From Ectobacillus sp. JY-23 (GTDB lineage Bacteria > Bacillota > Bacilli > Bacillales > Bacillaceae_G): DNA of 64,000 nucleotides. This document shows, piece after piece, positions 47,777 through 58,432 of this stretch. Both the position numbers and the translations under genes were made by a program. The notes beneath the pieces are model-generated. The model made no database searches. It saw nothing but the letters and a program-made list of their open reading frames with translations, and was not told the origin of the DNA. The DNA lies in NCBI RefSeq assembly GCF_023022965.1, contig NZ_CP095462.1, positions 1,178,001 through 1,242,000 on the forward strand, read 5' to 3'. Numbering within the stretch: position 1 is the first letter of the stretch; each line of letters begins with the position of its first letter.

Positions 47777-47804
47777 ACTGGTTCCTCCCCTAACCGATGT
47801 ACAT

Positions 47805-47836
47805 AAAGAACGGCATGTAGATACATGCCGTTCTTT
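47805..47836 (-). terminator. Terminator-like hairpin between murB and divIB
   Basis: A 14-bp stem AAAGAACGGCATGT / ACATGCCGTTCTTT (47805-47818 and 47823-47836, four-base loop). On the minus strand only a short T run (TTCTTTATG) follows; on the plus strand a longer one does. It may reduce read-through from murB into divIB. Confidence 0.65.
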
Positions 47837-47871
47837 TCTTTTTATTATATCATATCTTTATCCATATGAAC

Positions 47872-48780
47872 CTACTGTCTTCCAATGATTTCAACTTCTG
47901 TATGCATTTCTACATGAAACTTTTCTTTAATCTCGCGCTGAATGAATGCAATTAAGTCCAACACATCCTGGGCTGTTGCATTTCCTGTATTTACAATAAA
48001 ATTGCCGTGCATAGAAGAAATCTGCGCTCCTCCAATTTTATAGCCCTTTAATCCTGCTTTTTCCACTAAATTGCCGGCATAGTGCGGAAGAGGGTTACGG
48101 AAAATACTTCCTGCACATGGATAATTCCAAGGCTGTGTGTCACGTCGATAATCTTTGTTTTGTTGAATACGTGCAAACACTTCATCACGATTTCCTTCCT
48201 GTAGCTGCAACTCTGCTTTCAGCACAATACCAGGACGTTTCTTTTGAAGGACAGATGTACGATAAGAGAACTCCAATTCCTTATTACTTAACCATTCTAC
48301 ATCTCCATTTTCAAACATAACCAATGCACGTGTCACAATCTCAGACATATCCGACTTGTGGGCCCCTGCGTTCATATATACAGCCCCCCCGACACTACCA
48401 GGAATACCGCCAGCAAACTCTAAACCAGCCAACCCTTGACGGCTCAGCAAAGTCGCCAATTTAATAAGGGGATACCCCCCCTCTACGCTTACCTTCGTTC
48501 CCTCTACTTCTAAGTGATCCAACCCTTCTCCTAGTTTAATAACAACACCCTCAATTCCTTTATCAGACACAAGGAGGTTAGAACCACGTCCAATCGCTGT
48601 CCATTTTGTACCGTGCTGTTTTACAAGCTCTAATGTATTTAGTACACCTTCTGTACTGTTAGGAATAACCATAATGTCCGCCGGTCCGCCAATCTTCATC
48701 GTTGTATGACGCGCCAAAGGCTCATTTACTAATACCTTCCCGACATTTCTTTCATGCAATTCCTTTACCAATTGTTCCAT
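47872..48780 (-). CDS. murB: UDP-N-acetylenolpyruvoylglucosamine reductase
   Basis: The 302-residue flavoenzyme completes UDP-MurNAc synthesis. The FAD-binding motif is [15 protein letters not shown] near 78. [25 protein letters not shown] and the catalytic Ser segment [10 protein letters not shown] mark it as a type IIa MurB. GGGGGAGA lies before the ATG at 48780. Unlike in B. subtilis, the gene directly upstream is spoVE rather than murG. Confidence 0.97.
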   Translation of the reverse strand: MEQLVKELHERNVGKVLVNEPLARHTTMKIGGPADIMVIPNSTEGVLNTLELVKQHGTKWTAIGRGSNLLVSDKGIEGVVIKLGEGLDHLEVEGTKVSVEGGYPLIKLATLLSRQGLAGLEFAGGIPGSVGGAVYMNAGAHKSDMSEIVTRALVMFENGDVEWLSNKELEFSYRTSVLQKKRPGIVLKAELQLQEGNRDEVFARIQQNKDYRRDTQPWNYPCAGSIFRNPLPHYAGNLVEKAGLKGYKIGGAQISSMHGNFIVNTGNATAQDVLDLIAFIQREIKEKFHVEMHTEVEIIGRQ

Positions 48781-48846
48781 GCTGCTCTCCCCCATACGAG
48801 TTCTTCAATATACTATGCATGATATTCACCTAGTGTTTATACGACA

Positions 48847-48864
48847 ACAAGATGCTCATCTTGT
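48847..48864. repeat. Perfect palindrome upstream of murB
   Basis: ACAAGATGCTCATCTTGT has 8-bp arms around a two-base centre. It lies between the murB promoter and start codon, where it could be an operator or a short 5'-UTR hairpin. Confidence 0.5.
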
Positions 48865-48907
48865 AAAAGTTAATTTGTTTATAACATATATTATTGTCAA
48901 TGCAATT

Positions 48908-48936
48908 AAGATACTTTGTTTATGCTTGACTGTCAA
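48908..48936 (-). promoter_or_regulatory. Probable sigma-A promoter of murB
   Basis: On the minus strand a perfect TTGACA (48931-48936), 17 bases and TATCTT (48908-48913), about 128 bases before the murB ATG, in the region where murG is normally found. Confidence 0.6.
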
Positions 48937-49042
48937 TGTTGTTACTTAGATGAAGAGATAATGACTTCGACTTCAACTAATAGAGACTTATAATTAACAT
49001 TATACTTTATCATGACTACAAATAAACCTCTCTATTAAGAAG

Positions 49043-49065
49043 AGCCCTGCTTTGCAAGCAGGGCT
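49043..49065 (-). terminator. Intrinsic terminator at the end of spoVE
   Basis: On the minus strand AGCCCTGCTT GCA AAGCAGGGCT begins at the spoVE stop and is followed by CTTCTTAATAG. This is a strong stem with a modest T run. Confidence 0.75.
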
Positions 49066-50162
49066 TAATAACGAGAATGTCTGCTTATATTTAAAAGCAC
49101 ACCTACACCCATGAGCATTAATGTCAAGCTCGAACCACCATAGCTTAAAAATGGCAAAGTAATACCTGTTACCGGCATCAGCCCGGTAACAACCCCAATA
49201 TTAATCATAACTTGTATGGCAATCATTGCTACAATGCCAACTGCTAAAAATGTTCCGTACAGATCGGGGGCTCCTAAAGCCACCCGAATCCCTCTCCATA
49301 GTAACAAACTGAACAGCAACAATAAAAATGAACCTCCTATGAATCCAAGCTCTTCTGCTAAAATAGCAAAAATGAAGTCTGTTTGCGGTTCAGGTAAATA
49401 ATAAAATTTTTGCCTGCTTTGTCCAAGACCTAGACCGAACAAACCACCTGGACCTATTGCGTATAACGATTGAATAATTTGAAATCCGCTTCCGAGCGGA
49501 TCAGACCATGGGTCTAAGTAGGATGTAATTCGCTTCATACGATAAGGAGCTGAAGCGATGAGCGCTACAAAACCACCTATCCCCATCATCCCCAGCACTG
49601 CAAAATGCATAATTCTGGCGCCCGCCACAAAAATCATCACAACACAAGTTCCAACCATAACAGTTCCTGTTCCTAAATCCGGCTGCAACATAATCATTCC
49701 AAATGCAGTAAACACAATTCCTAAAGATGGAGCCAACCCACGCTTAAAAGTTGTAATTACTTTTTGCCGTTCGGATAAAAATTTTGCCAAAAAGATAATC
49801 ATAGCAAACTTCATAAACTCTGACGGCTGAATTGAGAACGCGCCTATACCGATCCAGCTCCGCGCACCACCGCGCACCATCCCTATCCCAGGGATTAATA
49901 CAAGTACTAAGAGCGCAAAGCAAACAAGTAAAATGGTTTTCGCATGTTGCCTCCAAAACCAATAATCAACCCTCATAATAAAACCCATTGCAATAATTCC
50001 AACGCCAGCAAAAAGCAACTGGCGTTTTACAAAGAAAAAGGAATCGTGAAACTTATACGTCGCCCATACGGCACTGGCACTGTATACCATAATCATGCCT
50101 ACCGTCAACAAAAGCAACGTTGCCACCACAATAATGAAATCCGGGGCTTTTTTCGTCGGCAA
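49065..50162 (-). CDS. spoVE: Spore-cortex peptidoglycan polymerase SpoVE (FtsW/SEDS family)
   Basis: The 365-residue SEDS glycosyltransferase has ten membrane helices and polymerises glycan for the spore cortex together with SpoVD. Hallmarks include MIMVYSASAVWA, SWIGIGAFSIQPSEFMKFA, MLQPDLGTGTVM, SAPYRMKRITSYLDPW and ITLPFLSYGGSSL. GAGGTG is seven bases before a TTG at 50162 (MPTKKAPDF), matching B. subtilis; upstream codons are dropped. Confidence 0.93.
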   Translation of the reverse strand: MPTKKAPDFIIVVATLLLLTVGMIMVYSASAVWATYKFHDSFFFVKRQLLFAGVGIIAMGFIMRVDYWFWRQHAKTILLVCFALLVLVLIPGIGMVRGGARSWIGIGAFSIQPSEFMKFAMIIFLAKFLSERQKVITTFKRGLAPSLGIVFTAFGMIMLQPDLGTGTVMVGTCVVMIFVAGARIMHFAVLGMMGIGGFVALIASAPYRMKRITSYLDPWSDPLGSGFQIIQSLYAIGPGGLFGLGLGQSRQKFYYLPEPQTDFIFAILAEELGFIGGSFLLLLFSLLLWRGIRVALGAPDLYGTFLAVGIVAMIAIQVMINIGVVTGLMPVTGITLPFLSYGGSSLTLMLMGVGVLLNISRHSRY

Positions 50163-50187
50163 TACACAACACCTCACAACCGCTCAT

Positions 50188-51537
50188 TTATACTAGCTTA
50201 TGCACGGCTTGTATGAACATGTCTCCTCTGTCTTCAAAAGTCTTAAATTGATCCCAGCTGGCGCATGCAGGCGACAACAGGACAACATCTCCTTCTTTGG
50301 ATAGCGTATATGCCTCCTGTACAGCTTGTTCGAGATTATTGACGATTTTAACCGCTTTTATACCGGCAGCATCCGCTGCTTTAGCTAATTTATCAGCTGT
50401 TTGCCCAAATAGCACCATCGCTTTTGTATGTTGTAAATACGGAATGAGTTCGTCGAACTCGTTGCCTCGATCTAATCCACCAGCAAGTAAAACAACGGGC
50501 TGTACAAAAGCAGATAAAGCCTTTTGTGTGGCCAATATGTTCGTCGCCTTTGAGTCATTATAAAATTTACGATTATTTACAGTCGCTACATACTGCAAAC
50601 GATGCTTTACACCGGTAAAGGTTTTTAATACTTGCTGAATAGCTTCGTTACTTACACCAGCAAGCTTCGCTGCACTTACTGCAGCTAAAATATTTTCTAA
50701 GTTATGCTCCCCCGGAAGTGCAATGTCTTGAATGGGCATGATAGGTTCACCACAGAAGATAAGTTGACTATCTTGTATGCAAGCGCCATCAGGTAGCGAT
50801 TGCTTGGTTGAAAAATATATTCTTTTCCCTTTTGTAGAAGCTGCAAGCTTCATCACTTCTGGGTCCTCAGCATTAATCACACTATAATCGTTTTCGTTTT
50901 GATTTTTAAAAATGTTTGCTTTTGCTCGACCATACTCTTCTTTTGTGCCATGATAATCCAGATGGGCTTCAAATAAATTTAAAAACAAAGCAATTTTTGG
51001 ACGAAAAACTCTAGTTCCCATTAATTGGAATGAAGATAATTCAATGACCACATGCTCATCAGGTTTTGCTTCTTGCGTAACCTCACAAGCGACTGTGCCG
51101 ATATTGCCAGCAATAATTGGTTTTTTCCGTCCTTCTCTCAGCATTTCAAAAATAAGTGTAGTAGTTGTTGTTTTTCCGTTAGAACCTGTAATAGCGATAA
51201 AAGGTGCTTCTGAAATTTCATAAGCTAATTCTACTTCTGTAATAATCGGAATATCCTTTTGTAATGCTGCTTGGAGCAAGACATTTGTATACGGAATACC
51301 TGGATTTTTCACGATTAAATCTGTTCCGTCAAGCAACGAAAGAGGATGATGACCGCACACTACCTTCATTCCTAAACGACTTAACGCCTGCGCCATCGGA
51401 TTTTCTTCCAATGGCTTATAATCATTGACTATTACATGAGCGCCTAGCTTATGCAACAGCGTTGCAGCCGCATATCCGCTTTTTGCTATCCCTAATACCA
51501 ATACGTTTTTTCCATTATATCCACTAATCTTTTTCAA
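50188..51537 (-). CDS. murD: UDP-N-acetylmuramoylalanine-D-glutamate ligase
   Basis: The 449-residue Mur ligase adds D-Glu to UDP-MurNAc-L-Ala. Three domains are visible: an N-terminal Rossmann ([17 protein letters not shown]), a central ATPase with [16 protein letters not shown] near 112, and a C-terminal domain with [15 protein letters not shown] and LLAGGLDRG. It lies directly after mraY and before spoVE. Confidence 0.98.
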   Translation of the reverse strand: MKKISGYNGKNVLVLGIAKSGYAAATLLHKLGAHVIVNDYKPLEENPMAQALSRLGMKVVCGHHPLSLLDGTDLIVKNPGIPYTNVLLQAALQKDIPIITEVELAYEISEAPFIAITGSNGKTTTTTLIFEMLREGRKKPIIAGNIGTVACEVTQEAKPDEHVVIELSSFQLMGTRVFRPKIALFLNLFEAHLDYHGTKEEYGRAKANIFKNQNENDYSVINAEDPEVMKLAASTKGKRIYFSTKQSLPDGACIQDSQLIFCGEPIMPIQDIALPGEHNLENILAAVSAAKLAGVSNEAIQQVLKTFTGVKHRLQYVATVNNRKFYNDSKATNILATQKALSAFVQPVVLLAGGLDRGNEFDELIPYLQHTKAMVLFGQTADKLAKAADAAGIKAVKIVNNLEQAVQEAYTLSKEGDVVLLSPACASWDQFKTFEDRGDMFIQAVHKLV

Positions 51538-52512
51538 TTACATCCACACCTCAATATAGATTCCTAACATTGCAAATAACAAACCAACAAACCAAAACGT
51601 AACAACCACTCGCCATTCAGACCAGCCGCTCAATTCATAATGGTGATGAAGCGGGCTCATTTTAAATACGCGCTTGCCTGTTGTTTTAAATGAAATAACT
51701 TGTATGATAACCGAAAGTGTTTCTAGTGCAAATACACCACCAATAATAGCCAAAAGAAGCTCAAGCTTCGTTAAAATGGCAACAGCCGCAATCGCACCTC
51801 CAAGCGCCAAAGAGCCTGTGTCTCCCATAAACACTTTGGCAGGATGCGCATTAAAAACAAGAAAGCCAAGAACAGCACCTACTACAGCCATACAAAAGAT
51901 AGCTACTTCATAATGCCCTAGATAATACGCCAGCATCGCAAATGCTCCAAAAGCAATTGCGGACGTACCAGCTAGCAAACCATCTAGTCCATCTGTCAGA
52001 TTTACTGCATTAGATGAGCCGACAAGCAGAAATAGTATGAAAATAAAATAGCCCCAGCTTAATTCTATGCTTAAATCGGTACCTGGTATTCGTAAATCAG
52101 TTGCAAATCCGTACATCTGATAAAATAGGAAAAATACAATAGCAATCGAGATTTGCCCGACAAGCTTTTGTTTAGACGTTAACCCTAGGTTTCGTTTCAT
52201 TACAACCTTGATAAAGTCATCTAAAAATCCGATTAAGCCATACCCAAATGTAACAAATAATAACAAATACGTTTCTGTGTTTAACTTACCAAACTTGGCA
52301 ACCATTAATATGGTGGTAATCATGAGTGATAAAAAGATGACGATACCACCCATTGTGGGTGTACCAGTCTTTTTTTGATGTGATTTCGGTCCTTCTTCAC
52401 GGATGCTTTGTCCAAACTTCAAACGACGTAGAAACGGAATGAAAATGGGCGATAACGCAACCGCTATTAAAAATGCTAAACCGATTGTAATAAACAGGCC
52501 TTGCTCAAGCAT
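51538..52512 (-). CDS. mraY: Phospho-N-acetylmuramoyl-pentapeptide transferase
   Basis: The 324-residue, ten-helix enzyme makes lipid I from UDP-MurNAc-pentapeptide and undecaprenyl phosphate. The signatures are [11 protein letters not shown] near 49, GFLDDFIKV with catalytic Asp pair near 95, [15 protein letters not shown] near 167 and [13 protein letters not shown] near 285. Its stop is directly next to the murD start. Confidence 0.98.
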   Translation of the reverse strand: MLEQGLFITIGLAFLIAVALSPIFIPFLRRLKFGQSIREEGPKSHQKKTGTPTMGGIVIFLSLMITTILMVAKFGKLNTETYLLLFVTFGYGLIGFLDDFIKVVMKRNLGLTSKQKLVGQISIAIVFFLFYQMYGFATDLRIPGTDLSIELSWGYFIFILFLLVGSSNAVNLTDGLDGLLAGTSAIAFGAFAMLAYYLGHYEVAIFCMAVVGAVLGFLVFNAHPAKVFMGDTGSLALGGAIAAVAILTKLELLLAIIGGVFALETLSVIIQVISFKTTGKRVFKMSPLHHHYELSGWSEWRVVVTFWFVGLLFAMLGIYIEVWM

Positions 52513-52528
52513 ATAAAATCTCCTTCCA

Positions 52529-54001
52529 CTAGTTGCTCATACCTGAGCGTTTCTCAATTGCCTCGCGCGCAACAGCACGATCATCGAAGTGAAATACTTC
52601 TGTTCCAATAATTTGATACGTCTCATGCCCTTTACCAGCGATTAATATTACGTCTCCGGCACTTGCCGATTTTACTGCATGTTCAATCGCTTGGCGACGA
52701 TCTACAATAACTTCATAAGGTTTTGCATCGTTTATGCCAGCAGTCATCTCATCTAAAATAGCCTGTGGGTCTTCACTGCGTGGGTTATCAGATGTCAAAA
52801 CAGCATAATCCGCGTATTCTACAGCGATTTGTGCCATGAGCGGTCGCTTAGTACGATCGCGGTCTCCCCCGCACCCAACAACGCAATAGATTTTTCCATG
52901 TGCAATTTCTGCAACGGTACGAAGGGCGTTTTCAAGGCTGTCGGGCGTATGGGAATAATCCACAACAACCGCATACGGCTGTCCAGCATCTACAATCTCA
53001 AAACGCCCTGACACACCACTTATCGCTTCAATTGCACGCACAATCGTTGCAAGTGGAACTCCCGAAGCAAGGGTCGCTCCTATAGCAGCAAGAACATTAT
53101 AGACATTGAACATACCAATTAACTTCATTGTAACAGGCATAGACTCACGAGGTGTAACTAGCAAAAACTTCGTGCCGCTACTAGTCATCTCAATATGTTT
53201 TGCCATAATATCGCTTTCAGCGTGAATACCGTATGTAAGGATAGTAGCTTGCGTTGCAATTTTATAGTCTGCCGAAGCCGGGTCATCTTCGTTTAAAACG
53301 GCGTATCTTGGATAACGATAACTATTGCCAAGCTGTGCAAATAACAAACCCTTGGCATGCTTATAGGCGTCCATTGTTTTATGATAATCTAGATGATCTT
53401 GTGTTAAATTTGTAAATACCGCTACATCATATTCACAGCCGTGTACACGACCTAAATGAAGGGCATGCGATGAAACTTCCATAACCGCATGATCAATTCC
53501 CTTCTCCAACATATATCCAAACGTTTTTTGTAACGTAAGAGCATCAGGTGTCGTATTCTTCACCTCTATTACTTCATCATCAACCTTCATATGAATCGTA
53601 CCGATAAGTCCCGTTTTACGCCCATACTCTCGTAAAATACTATCGATAATATGAGATGTGGTTGTTTTCCCGTTTGTTCCCGTGATGCCGATTAGATGCA
53701 AATGCTGTGTGGGATGTCCGTAAAATGCATCTGCTAGTGCGGCTAGTGCCCGTGCTGAATCCTTCACAAGAATAACCGGAACAGCAACTGCCACTGGTCG
53801 TTCCGCTACAATAGCAGCCGCCCCCTTGGCGACTGCTTGCTCAGCATAATCATGGCCATCCACAGTAAAGCCGCTTATACAAACAAATAAACTGTTCTCC
53901 TTTACTTGTCTGGAATCCATTTCAATGGATGTTATTTCTGGGTTTTCCGCAGGTAATACAGGAAAATCATGCAAGCATGCTAAAAGTGTATGCAACTCCA
54001 T
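52529..54001 (-). CDS. murE: UDP-MurNAc-L-Ala-D-Glu:meso-diaminopimelate ligase
   Basis: The 490-residue Mur ligase has an ATP site in [16 protein letters not shown] near 110. The substrate-selecting motif DNPR in [11 protein letters not shown] near 405 indicates meso-diaminopimelate, the usual Bacillus cross-linking residue. AAAGGA is nine bases before the ATG at 54001. A separate promoter and hairpin lie upstream. Confidence 0.97.
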   Translation of the reverse strand: MELHTLLACLHDFPVLPAENPEITSIEMDSRQVKENSLFVCISGFTVDGHDYAEQAVAKGAAAIVAERPVAVAVPVILVKDSARALAALADAFYGHPTQHLHLIGITGTNGKTTTSHIIDSILREYGRKTGLIGTIHMKVDDEVIEVKNTTPDALTLQKTFGYMLEKGIDHAVMEVSSHALHLGRVHGCEYDVAVFTNLTQDHLDYHKTMDAYKHAKGLLFAQLGNSYRYPRYAVLNEDDPASADYKIATQATILTYGIHAESDIMAKHIEMTSSGTKFLLVTPRESMPVTMKLIGMFNVYNVLAAIGATLASGVPLATIVRAIEAISGVSGRFEIVDAGQPYAVVVDYSHTPDSLENALRTVAEIAHGKIYCVVGCGGDRDRTKRPLMAQIAVEYADYAVLTSDNPRSEDPQAILDEMTAGINDAKPYEVIVDRRQAIEHAVKSASAGDVILIAGKGHETYQIIGTEVFHFDDRAVAREAIEKRSGMSN

Positions 54002-54034
54002 TGTATAATATCCTTTCTGTTCTTGAAATGTATT

Positions 54035-54067
54035 GCACGCATCTTCATACAAAAGTAAGATGCGTGC
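54035..54067. repeat. Hairpin in the murE 5' region
   Basis: A perfect 11-bp inverted repeat GCACGCATCTT / AAGATGCGTGC with an 11-base loop, ending 34 bases before the murE ATG. On the minus strand no T run follows, so it is more likely a 5'-UTR structure than a terminator. Confidence 0.55.
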
Positions 54068-54099
54068 TTTGTTATATATTTTAAAGCTGTAATGTTCAC

Positions 54100-54127
54100 A
54101 CTATATAGATACCAACTATTTATTCAA
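54100..54127 (-). promoter_or_regulatory. Possible promoter of murE
   Basis: On the minus strand TTGAAT (54122-54127), 16 bases, TATAGT (54100-54105). It lies in the 287-bp gap between spoVD and murE and would transcribe the hairpin at 54035-54067. Confidence 0.45.
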
Positions 54128-54288
54128 CATAACAGAAAAACAAAGTATGAGAACCGCTTGGTGTTACACGGCACATGTATCTTCTAGTCCCTATCCATAA
54201 CCATACATCGCACGTTCTTCTCTGCCGTCCAAAAAACATGTCTGTTTTGCTGGTTGTACTGATATAGTTTATCATAAAATATATACCA

Positions 54289-56205
54289 TTAATCTCCTAA
54301 GTAGATACGGATCTTAGAACCTTGTTTTACTTTTACCCCTGGCTTAGGAGATTGATCAATAATTTTTTCTCCACTACCGCTTGCTTCAAGCTTAAGGTCA
54401 ACCAACTGTTCTTGCAGCTCTTCTGTTTTCATTCCCACCAAGTCCGGTACTTCAATTGTTGGAGTATCCAACCAAGTAAGCTCCTTCTCAATACCGCCTT
54501 TGCGCGGTTCTACACCAAGAGTTGGCAAAATATCCCGCAGCATATTCCCAACGATAGGAGCAGCTACGACACCACCGAATTGAATGGTGCCCTTTGGATT
54601 GTCGACTGCTACATATACAACAACCTGTGGGTCATCAGCAGGTGCAAAGCCAATAAAAGACACGATATAGTTTCCTTCCATATAGCGTCCATCCTTTACC
54701 TTCTGTGCCGTTCCAGTCTTCCCCCCAACCCTATATCCATCAATATACGCACCTTTACCTGAACCCTTTGCAACAACGTTCTCTAGTGCTTCTCGAACCT
54801 GCTTTGACGTTTCCTCGGAAATAACCTTGCGTTTTGCTACAGGGGTTTTCCGGTTTACGACTTGTTTTGTTTTTGGGTCGATAAATTCCTTTGCGATATA
54901 TGGCTGATATAGAGTGCCACCATTTACAGCAGCTGCAACAGCAGCTACTTGCTGAATTGGCGTGACAGAAACACCTTGTCCGAAAGCTGTTGTTGCCTGC
55001 TCGACAGGTCCGACTCGCTTTAAGTTGAATAAAATTCCCTTACCTTCTCCTTGTAAGTCAATGCCCGTTTTTTGTCCGAAACCAAAATCATGGATATACT
55101 TAAAGAGTTTCTCTTTCCCGAGCAAATCTCCCATTTTTACAAAGCCAGGGTTACATGAGTTTTGTACCACTTCCAAAAAGGTTTGATGACCATGACCGCT
55201 TCGTTTCCAACAGCGCAATGTAGCACCACCTACCTCTGCAGCGCCATCGTCATTAAAGGTGTCTTTATGAAGATCAATCAAGTTTTCATTTACTGCCGCA
55301 GCCAAGGTAATAATTTTAAAAGTCGAGCCAGGCTCGTATGTACTCCAAACCGGCAAGTTACGATTGTATACCTCAGGGGCAACATTTTTATAGTTTGCAG
55401 GATCGAAGTTTGGTCTGCTGGACATTCCTAATATCTCACCTGTATTTGGATTCATGGCAATGGCAATCATGCTATCTGGATTATAGGTAGCCTGTGCTAC
55501 ATCCAATTCCCGCTCCATAATGGTCTGTACACGTGAGTCAATTGTTAGCCTTAAATCTAAGCCACTTTCCGGTGCCTGATAGTCATCACCAACATTTGGC
55601 ATGCGTTTCCCTTTGGCATCTGCATAAAAACGAACATACCCTTTATCCCCGGTTAACTCTTTGTTATAAGACAATTCAAGACCCAGCAATCCTTGGTTAT
55701 CAATTCCAGCAAACCCAAGTACATGCGATAAATAAGTACCGAATGGATAATATCGAATAGAATCTTCTGCAATATATACACCCTTCAAACCGAGCGCCCG
55801 AATTTCTTTTGCTTTTTCATGTGAAATTTTACGCCCTTCCGGCTTTAACCACTCTACAGATGCCTTAGCTGTGACGTGCTTATAAACAGGTTCTTTCGGC
55901 ACCCCAAGCACCGCAGACAGCTTTTCTGCCGTTTCGGCAGGGTCTTGAATTTGTCTGGGCACGACCAAAATAGATGGCGCACTTTTATTTGTAGCAAGCT
56001 CTACATCGTTTCGATCCAAAATTTTGCCTCGTTCGGGCTGAAAGGGAATATTGCGACTCCAAGAATCTTTGGCTCGGTCCGTCAAGAACTTACCAAGTGC
56101 GAACTGCACATAGCCAAGGCGAATATCTATGATTGTAAAGATGAGCAGCCCAAAAACCAACACAAAAATCAATCGCTTACGAACAGTTACATTTGATACG
56201 CGCAT
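54289..56205 (-). CDS. spoVD: Sporulation-specific penicillin-binding protein SpoVD
   Basis: A 638-residue class B PBP that cross-links cortex peptidoglycan with SpoVE. One membrane anchor (about 11-31), the PBP dimer domain, then transpeptidase motifs: STFK (nucleophile Ser294), SCN near 347 and KTGT near 491. A single PASTA domain (IEVPDLVGMKTEELQEQL to the end) distinguishes it from the vegetative PBP2B. ATAAGGAGG precedes the ATG. Confidence 0.96.
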   Translation of the reverse strand: MRVSNVTVRKRLIFVLVFGLLIFTIIDIRLGYVQFALGKFLTDRAKDSWSRNIPFQPERGKILDRNDVELATNKSAPSILVVPRQIQDPAETAEKLSAVLGVPKEPVYKHVTAKASVEWLKPEGRKISHEKAKEIRALGLKGVYIAEDSIRYYPFGTYLSHVLGFAGIDNQGLLGLELSYNKELTGDKGYVRFYADAKGKRMPNVGDDYQAPESGLDLRLTIDSRVQTIMERELDVAQATYNPDSMIAIAMNPNTGEILGMSSRPNFDPANYKNVAPEVYNRNLPVWSTYEPGSTFKIITLAAAVNENLIDLHKDTFNDDGAAEVGGATLRCWKRSGHGHQTFLEVVQNSCNPGFVKMGDLLGKEKLFKYIHDFGFGQKTGIDLQGEGKGILFNLKRVGPVEQATTAFGQGVSVTPIQQVAAVAAAVNGGTLYQPYIAKEFIDPKTKQVVNRKTPVAKRKVISEETSKQVREALENVVAKGSGKGAYIDGYRVGGKTGTAQKVKDGRYMEGNYIVSFIGFAPADDPQVVVYVAVDNPKGTIQFGGVVAAPIVGNMLRDILPTLGVEPRKGGIEKELTWLDTPTIEVPDLVGMKTEELQEQLVDLKLEASGSGEKIIDQSPKPGVKVKQGSKIRIYLGD

Positions 56206-56280
56206 ATATCAGAACCTCCTTATCGCTCGTTCCAATATATGCTTGTACCTTTTTGATTAGAACATGGTAAGCGGGTGACG

Positions 56281-58431
56281 TCAAGTCCCTGCTGGCGGTG
56301 CTTCCTCAGTTGCTTGCGGCTCAATAGGAGGCGCAAGTTTAACCTCTAATACCGCGCCATTTTGAACGACAGTTCCTTCAGCAATACTTTGCTCTGTAAC
56401 ATAACCGCTTCCACTTATCTTTACTTGCACACCTAATAAATCACCTAAACTCATCACATCGCGTATCGACCAGCCGCCCATATTCGGCATCTTATTCTCA
56501 GTCCCTAATAAGAATACTTTATCTCCTTTTAATACGTCGCGACCTGCAGAAGATTGAGAAACAACCTTATCCTTGCCTAGAACAATGGGACGAAGCCCTT
56601 CTTTTTCAAGTAATAATTTTGCTGCTTCCATTGCTTGTCCTTGTACGCCAGGCACCCGTACATTTTCACGCTGGGCTAGTTTCTTTACATCCTTAACCTG
56701 TGATGGCTTAATTTGTAAATACTGCAAGCTATTTTTTGTCACCGATTTAAAGATGTCCGAAAGCGGTGTGGCACCAAATTCCGTATCCTTTAGCTTCGGC
56801 TGCTTAATCGCCACGTAAACAAGAAGCTCCGGCTTTTCAACAGGGGCCATTCCGAGGAAAGAAAAGATATAATTTTCACGCCCGGACATGTATTTTCCAT
56901 CTTTTCCAGGTATTTGGGCCGTACCAGTCTTTCCAGCAACCGGATAGCCGTCTATTTTATATAATGTCCCTGTTCCTTTTGGGGAAGTAACAACTGTTTC
57001 AAGTAATTGTCGCACTTTAAGTGCACTTTCAGCTGTAATCGGTTGTCCTACTTCTTCCGGCGTTGTTTGACGAAGAACCTTATTTGTGCCCGGCTCCACA
57101 ATCTTATCAATCACATAGGGCTTCATCATTTTTCCATTGTTTGCAATCGCAGTAGCTGCTTGAATCTGTTGAATTGGAGTAACCGTGGATCCTTGTCCAA
57201 ATGCTGTAGTAATCTTTTGGATATCCTTATCAAATAAAATCGTGTTTTTTGCTTCACCAGGCAAATCAATACCCGTTTTCTCATACAAATGAAATTTATG
57301 TAAATATTGATTGTACTTATCAAAGCCCAGACTGTTTTGTGCCAAGATGGCAAATGCAACATTGGAAGAGCGTTGTACACCTTCATCAAAGGTAATGCTT
57401 CCCCAACCGTCACCGCCATTATGATCTCTAATTGGAGTCTTTCCAACATAATAGCGCCCCGATTGATAGAATGCTTGTCCATTATATACACCCTCATTAA
57501 CAGCGGCTGCCAGTGTGAAAATCTTCATTGTAGAACCTGGTTCGTATGCATATGAAACTGGGTCATTTAAGAAATAGGAGATATTGCGCTTATTTGGATC
57601 ATAACTTGGTTTACTAGACATAGCTAGAATTTTGCCCGTTTTGGGGTCTGCAACAATTCCTAAAAGCATGCTTGGTTCATATTGCTTAGCAGCCTTGTTC
57701 ATCGCTTCTTCGAGAAAACTTTGGATACGCTGGTCTAATGTTAAGTACACATCATTTCCGTTTTTGGCAGGTATTACATCTTCTTTACCGTATGCCAATC
57801 CTCTGGAATCCCCTTTATAGGCAACTTTACCGTTTTCAGCTTGCAATTCCTTATCCAAGGCTTGTTCAAGTCCAAATTGGCCTTTCAGTTTTTTGTTCTC
57901 TTCTGCTTTTGCATATCCAATAACATATGAAGCAAAATCGCCATTTGGATACACACGTGTTTTTCCTTCTGTAAACAGTAAGCCCTGTAGCTTCATACTT
58001 TCAATCTGCTCTTTTTGTTCAGCCGTCAAATTATTAGCAGCCGATCCAAACTCCACTTGATATAAGGGCTTGTTCAAGTAATCAAGAATCTCCTCTTTGC
58101 GTAACGAAAGAACGGTAGCAAGTTTCTCCGCCGTTTCCTCTTTATCTTTAATCGGTTCGTCACCTTTTAACATAGCAATTAGCTTATAGGATGATGCATC
58201 TTGTGCAAGTACTTCACCGTGCTGATCATAAATTTTCCCGCGCACACCTGTAATTGAGCCTTCCTGGTTATGTTTAGCAGCAGCTAAAGCCTCCAGTGAC
58301 TGCCCATATGCCTCTTTACCAATTTGAATATACAAAAACCGAACCACCAATATAAAAAAGAGCAGGCAAAAAATTGCGGCTAAGCATCCTGCTCCTGTAT
58401 TCATATGGAATTTTCTTGCCTGCGTATTCAT
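56281..58431 (-). CDS. pbpB: Septal penicillin-binding protein PBP2B
   Basis: The 716-residue class B PBP is the essential divisome transpeptidase. It has an N-terminal membrane helix (CLAAIFCLLFFILVVRFLYI), PBP dimer domain, motifs STMK (in YEPGSTMKIFTLA), SSN (in GVQRSSNVAFA) and KTGT, and two C-terminal PASTA domains. The ATG at 58431 directly follows the ftsL stop; an ATG at 58467 inside ftsL is less likely because the overlapping codons belong to ftsL. Confidence 0.95.
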   Translation of the reverse strand: MNTQARKFHMNTGAGCLAAIFCLLFFILVVRFLYIQIGKEAYGQSLEALAAAKHNQEGSITGVRGKIYDQHGEVLAQDASSYKLIAMLKGDEPIKDKEETAEKLATVLSLRKEEILDYLNKPLYQVEFGSAANNLTAEQKEQIESMKLQGLLFTEGKTRVYPNGDFASYVIGYAKAEENKKLKGQFGLEQALDKELQAENGKVAYKGDSRGLAYGKEDVIPAKNGNDVYLTLDQRIQSFLEEAMNKAAKQYEPSMLLGIVADPKTGKILAMSSKPSYDPNKRNISYFLNDPVSYAYEPGSTMKIFTLAAAVNEGVYNGQAFYQSGRYYVGKTPIRDHNGGDGWGSITFDEGVQRSSNVAFAILAQNSLGFDKYNQYLHKFHLYEKTGIDLPGEAKNTILFDKDIQKITTAFGQGSTVTPIQQIQAATAIANNGKMMKPYVIDKIVEPGTNKVLRQTTPEEVGQPITAESALKVRQLLETVVTSPKGTGTLYKIDGYPVAGKTGTAQIPGKDGKYMSGRENYIFSFLGMAPVEKPELLVYVAIKQPKLKDTEFGATPLSDIFKSVTKNSLQYLQIKPSQVKDVKKLAQRENVRVPGVQGQAMEAAKLLLEKEGLRPIVLGKDKVVSQSSAGRDVLKGDKVFLLGTENKMPNMGGWSIRDVMSLGDLLGVQVKISGSGYVTEQSIAEGTVVQNGAVLEVKLAPPIEPQATEEAPPAGT

Positions 58432-58432
58432 G

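Noticed and set aside
48781-49064. Possible murG remnant
   Set aside because: No MurG-like peptide such as the GGTGGH N-terminal motif appears in any frame; only regulatory structures are seen.
54035-54067. Terminator after spoVD
   Set aside because: The hairpin is 220 bases from spoVD and lacks a T run on the minus strand; it better fits a murE leader structure.
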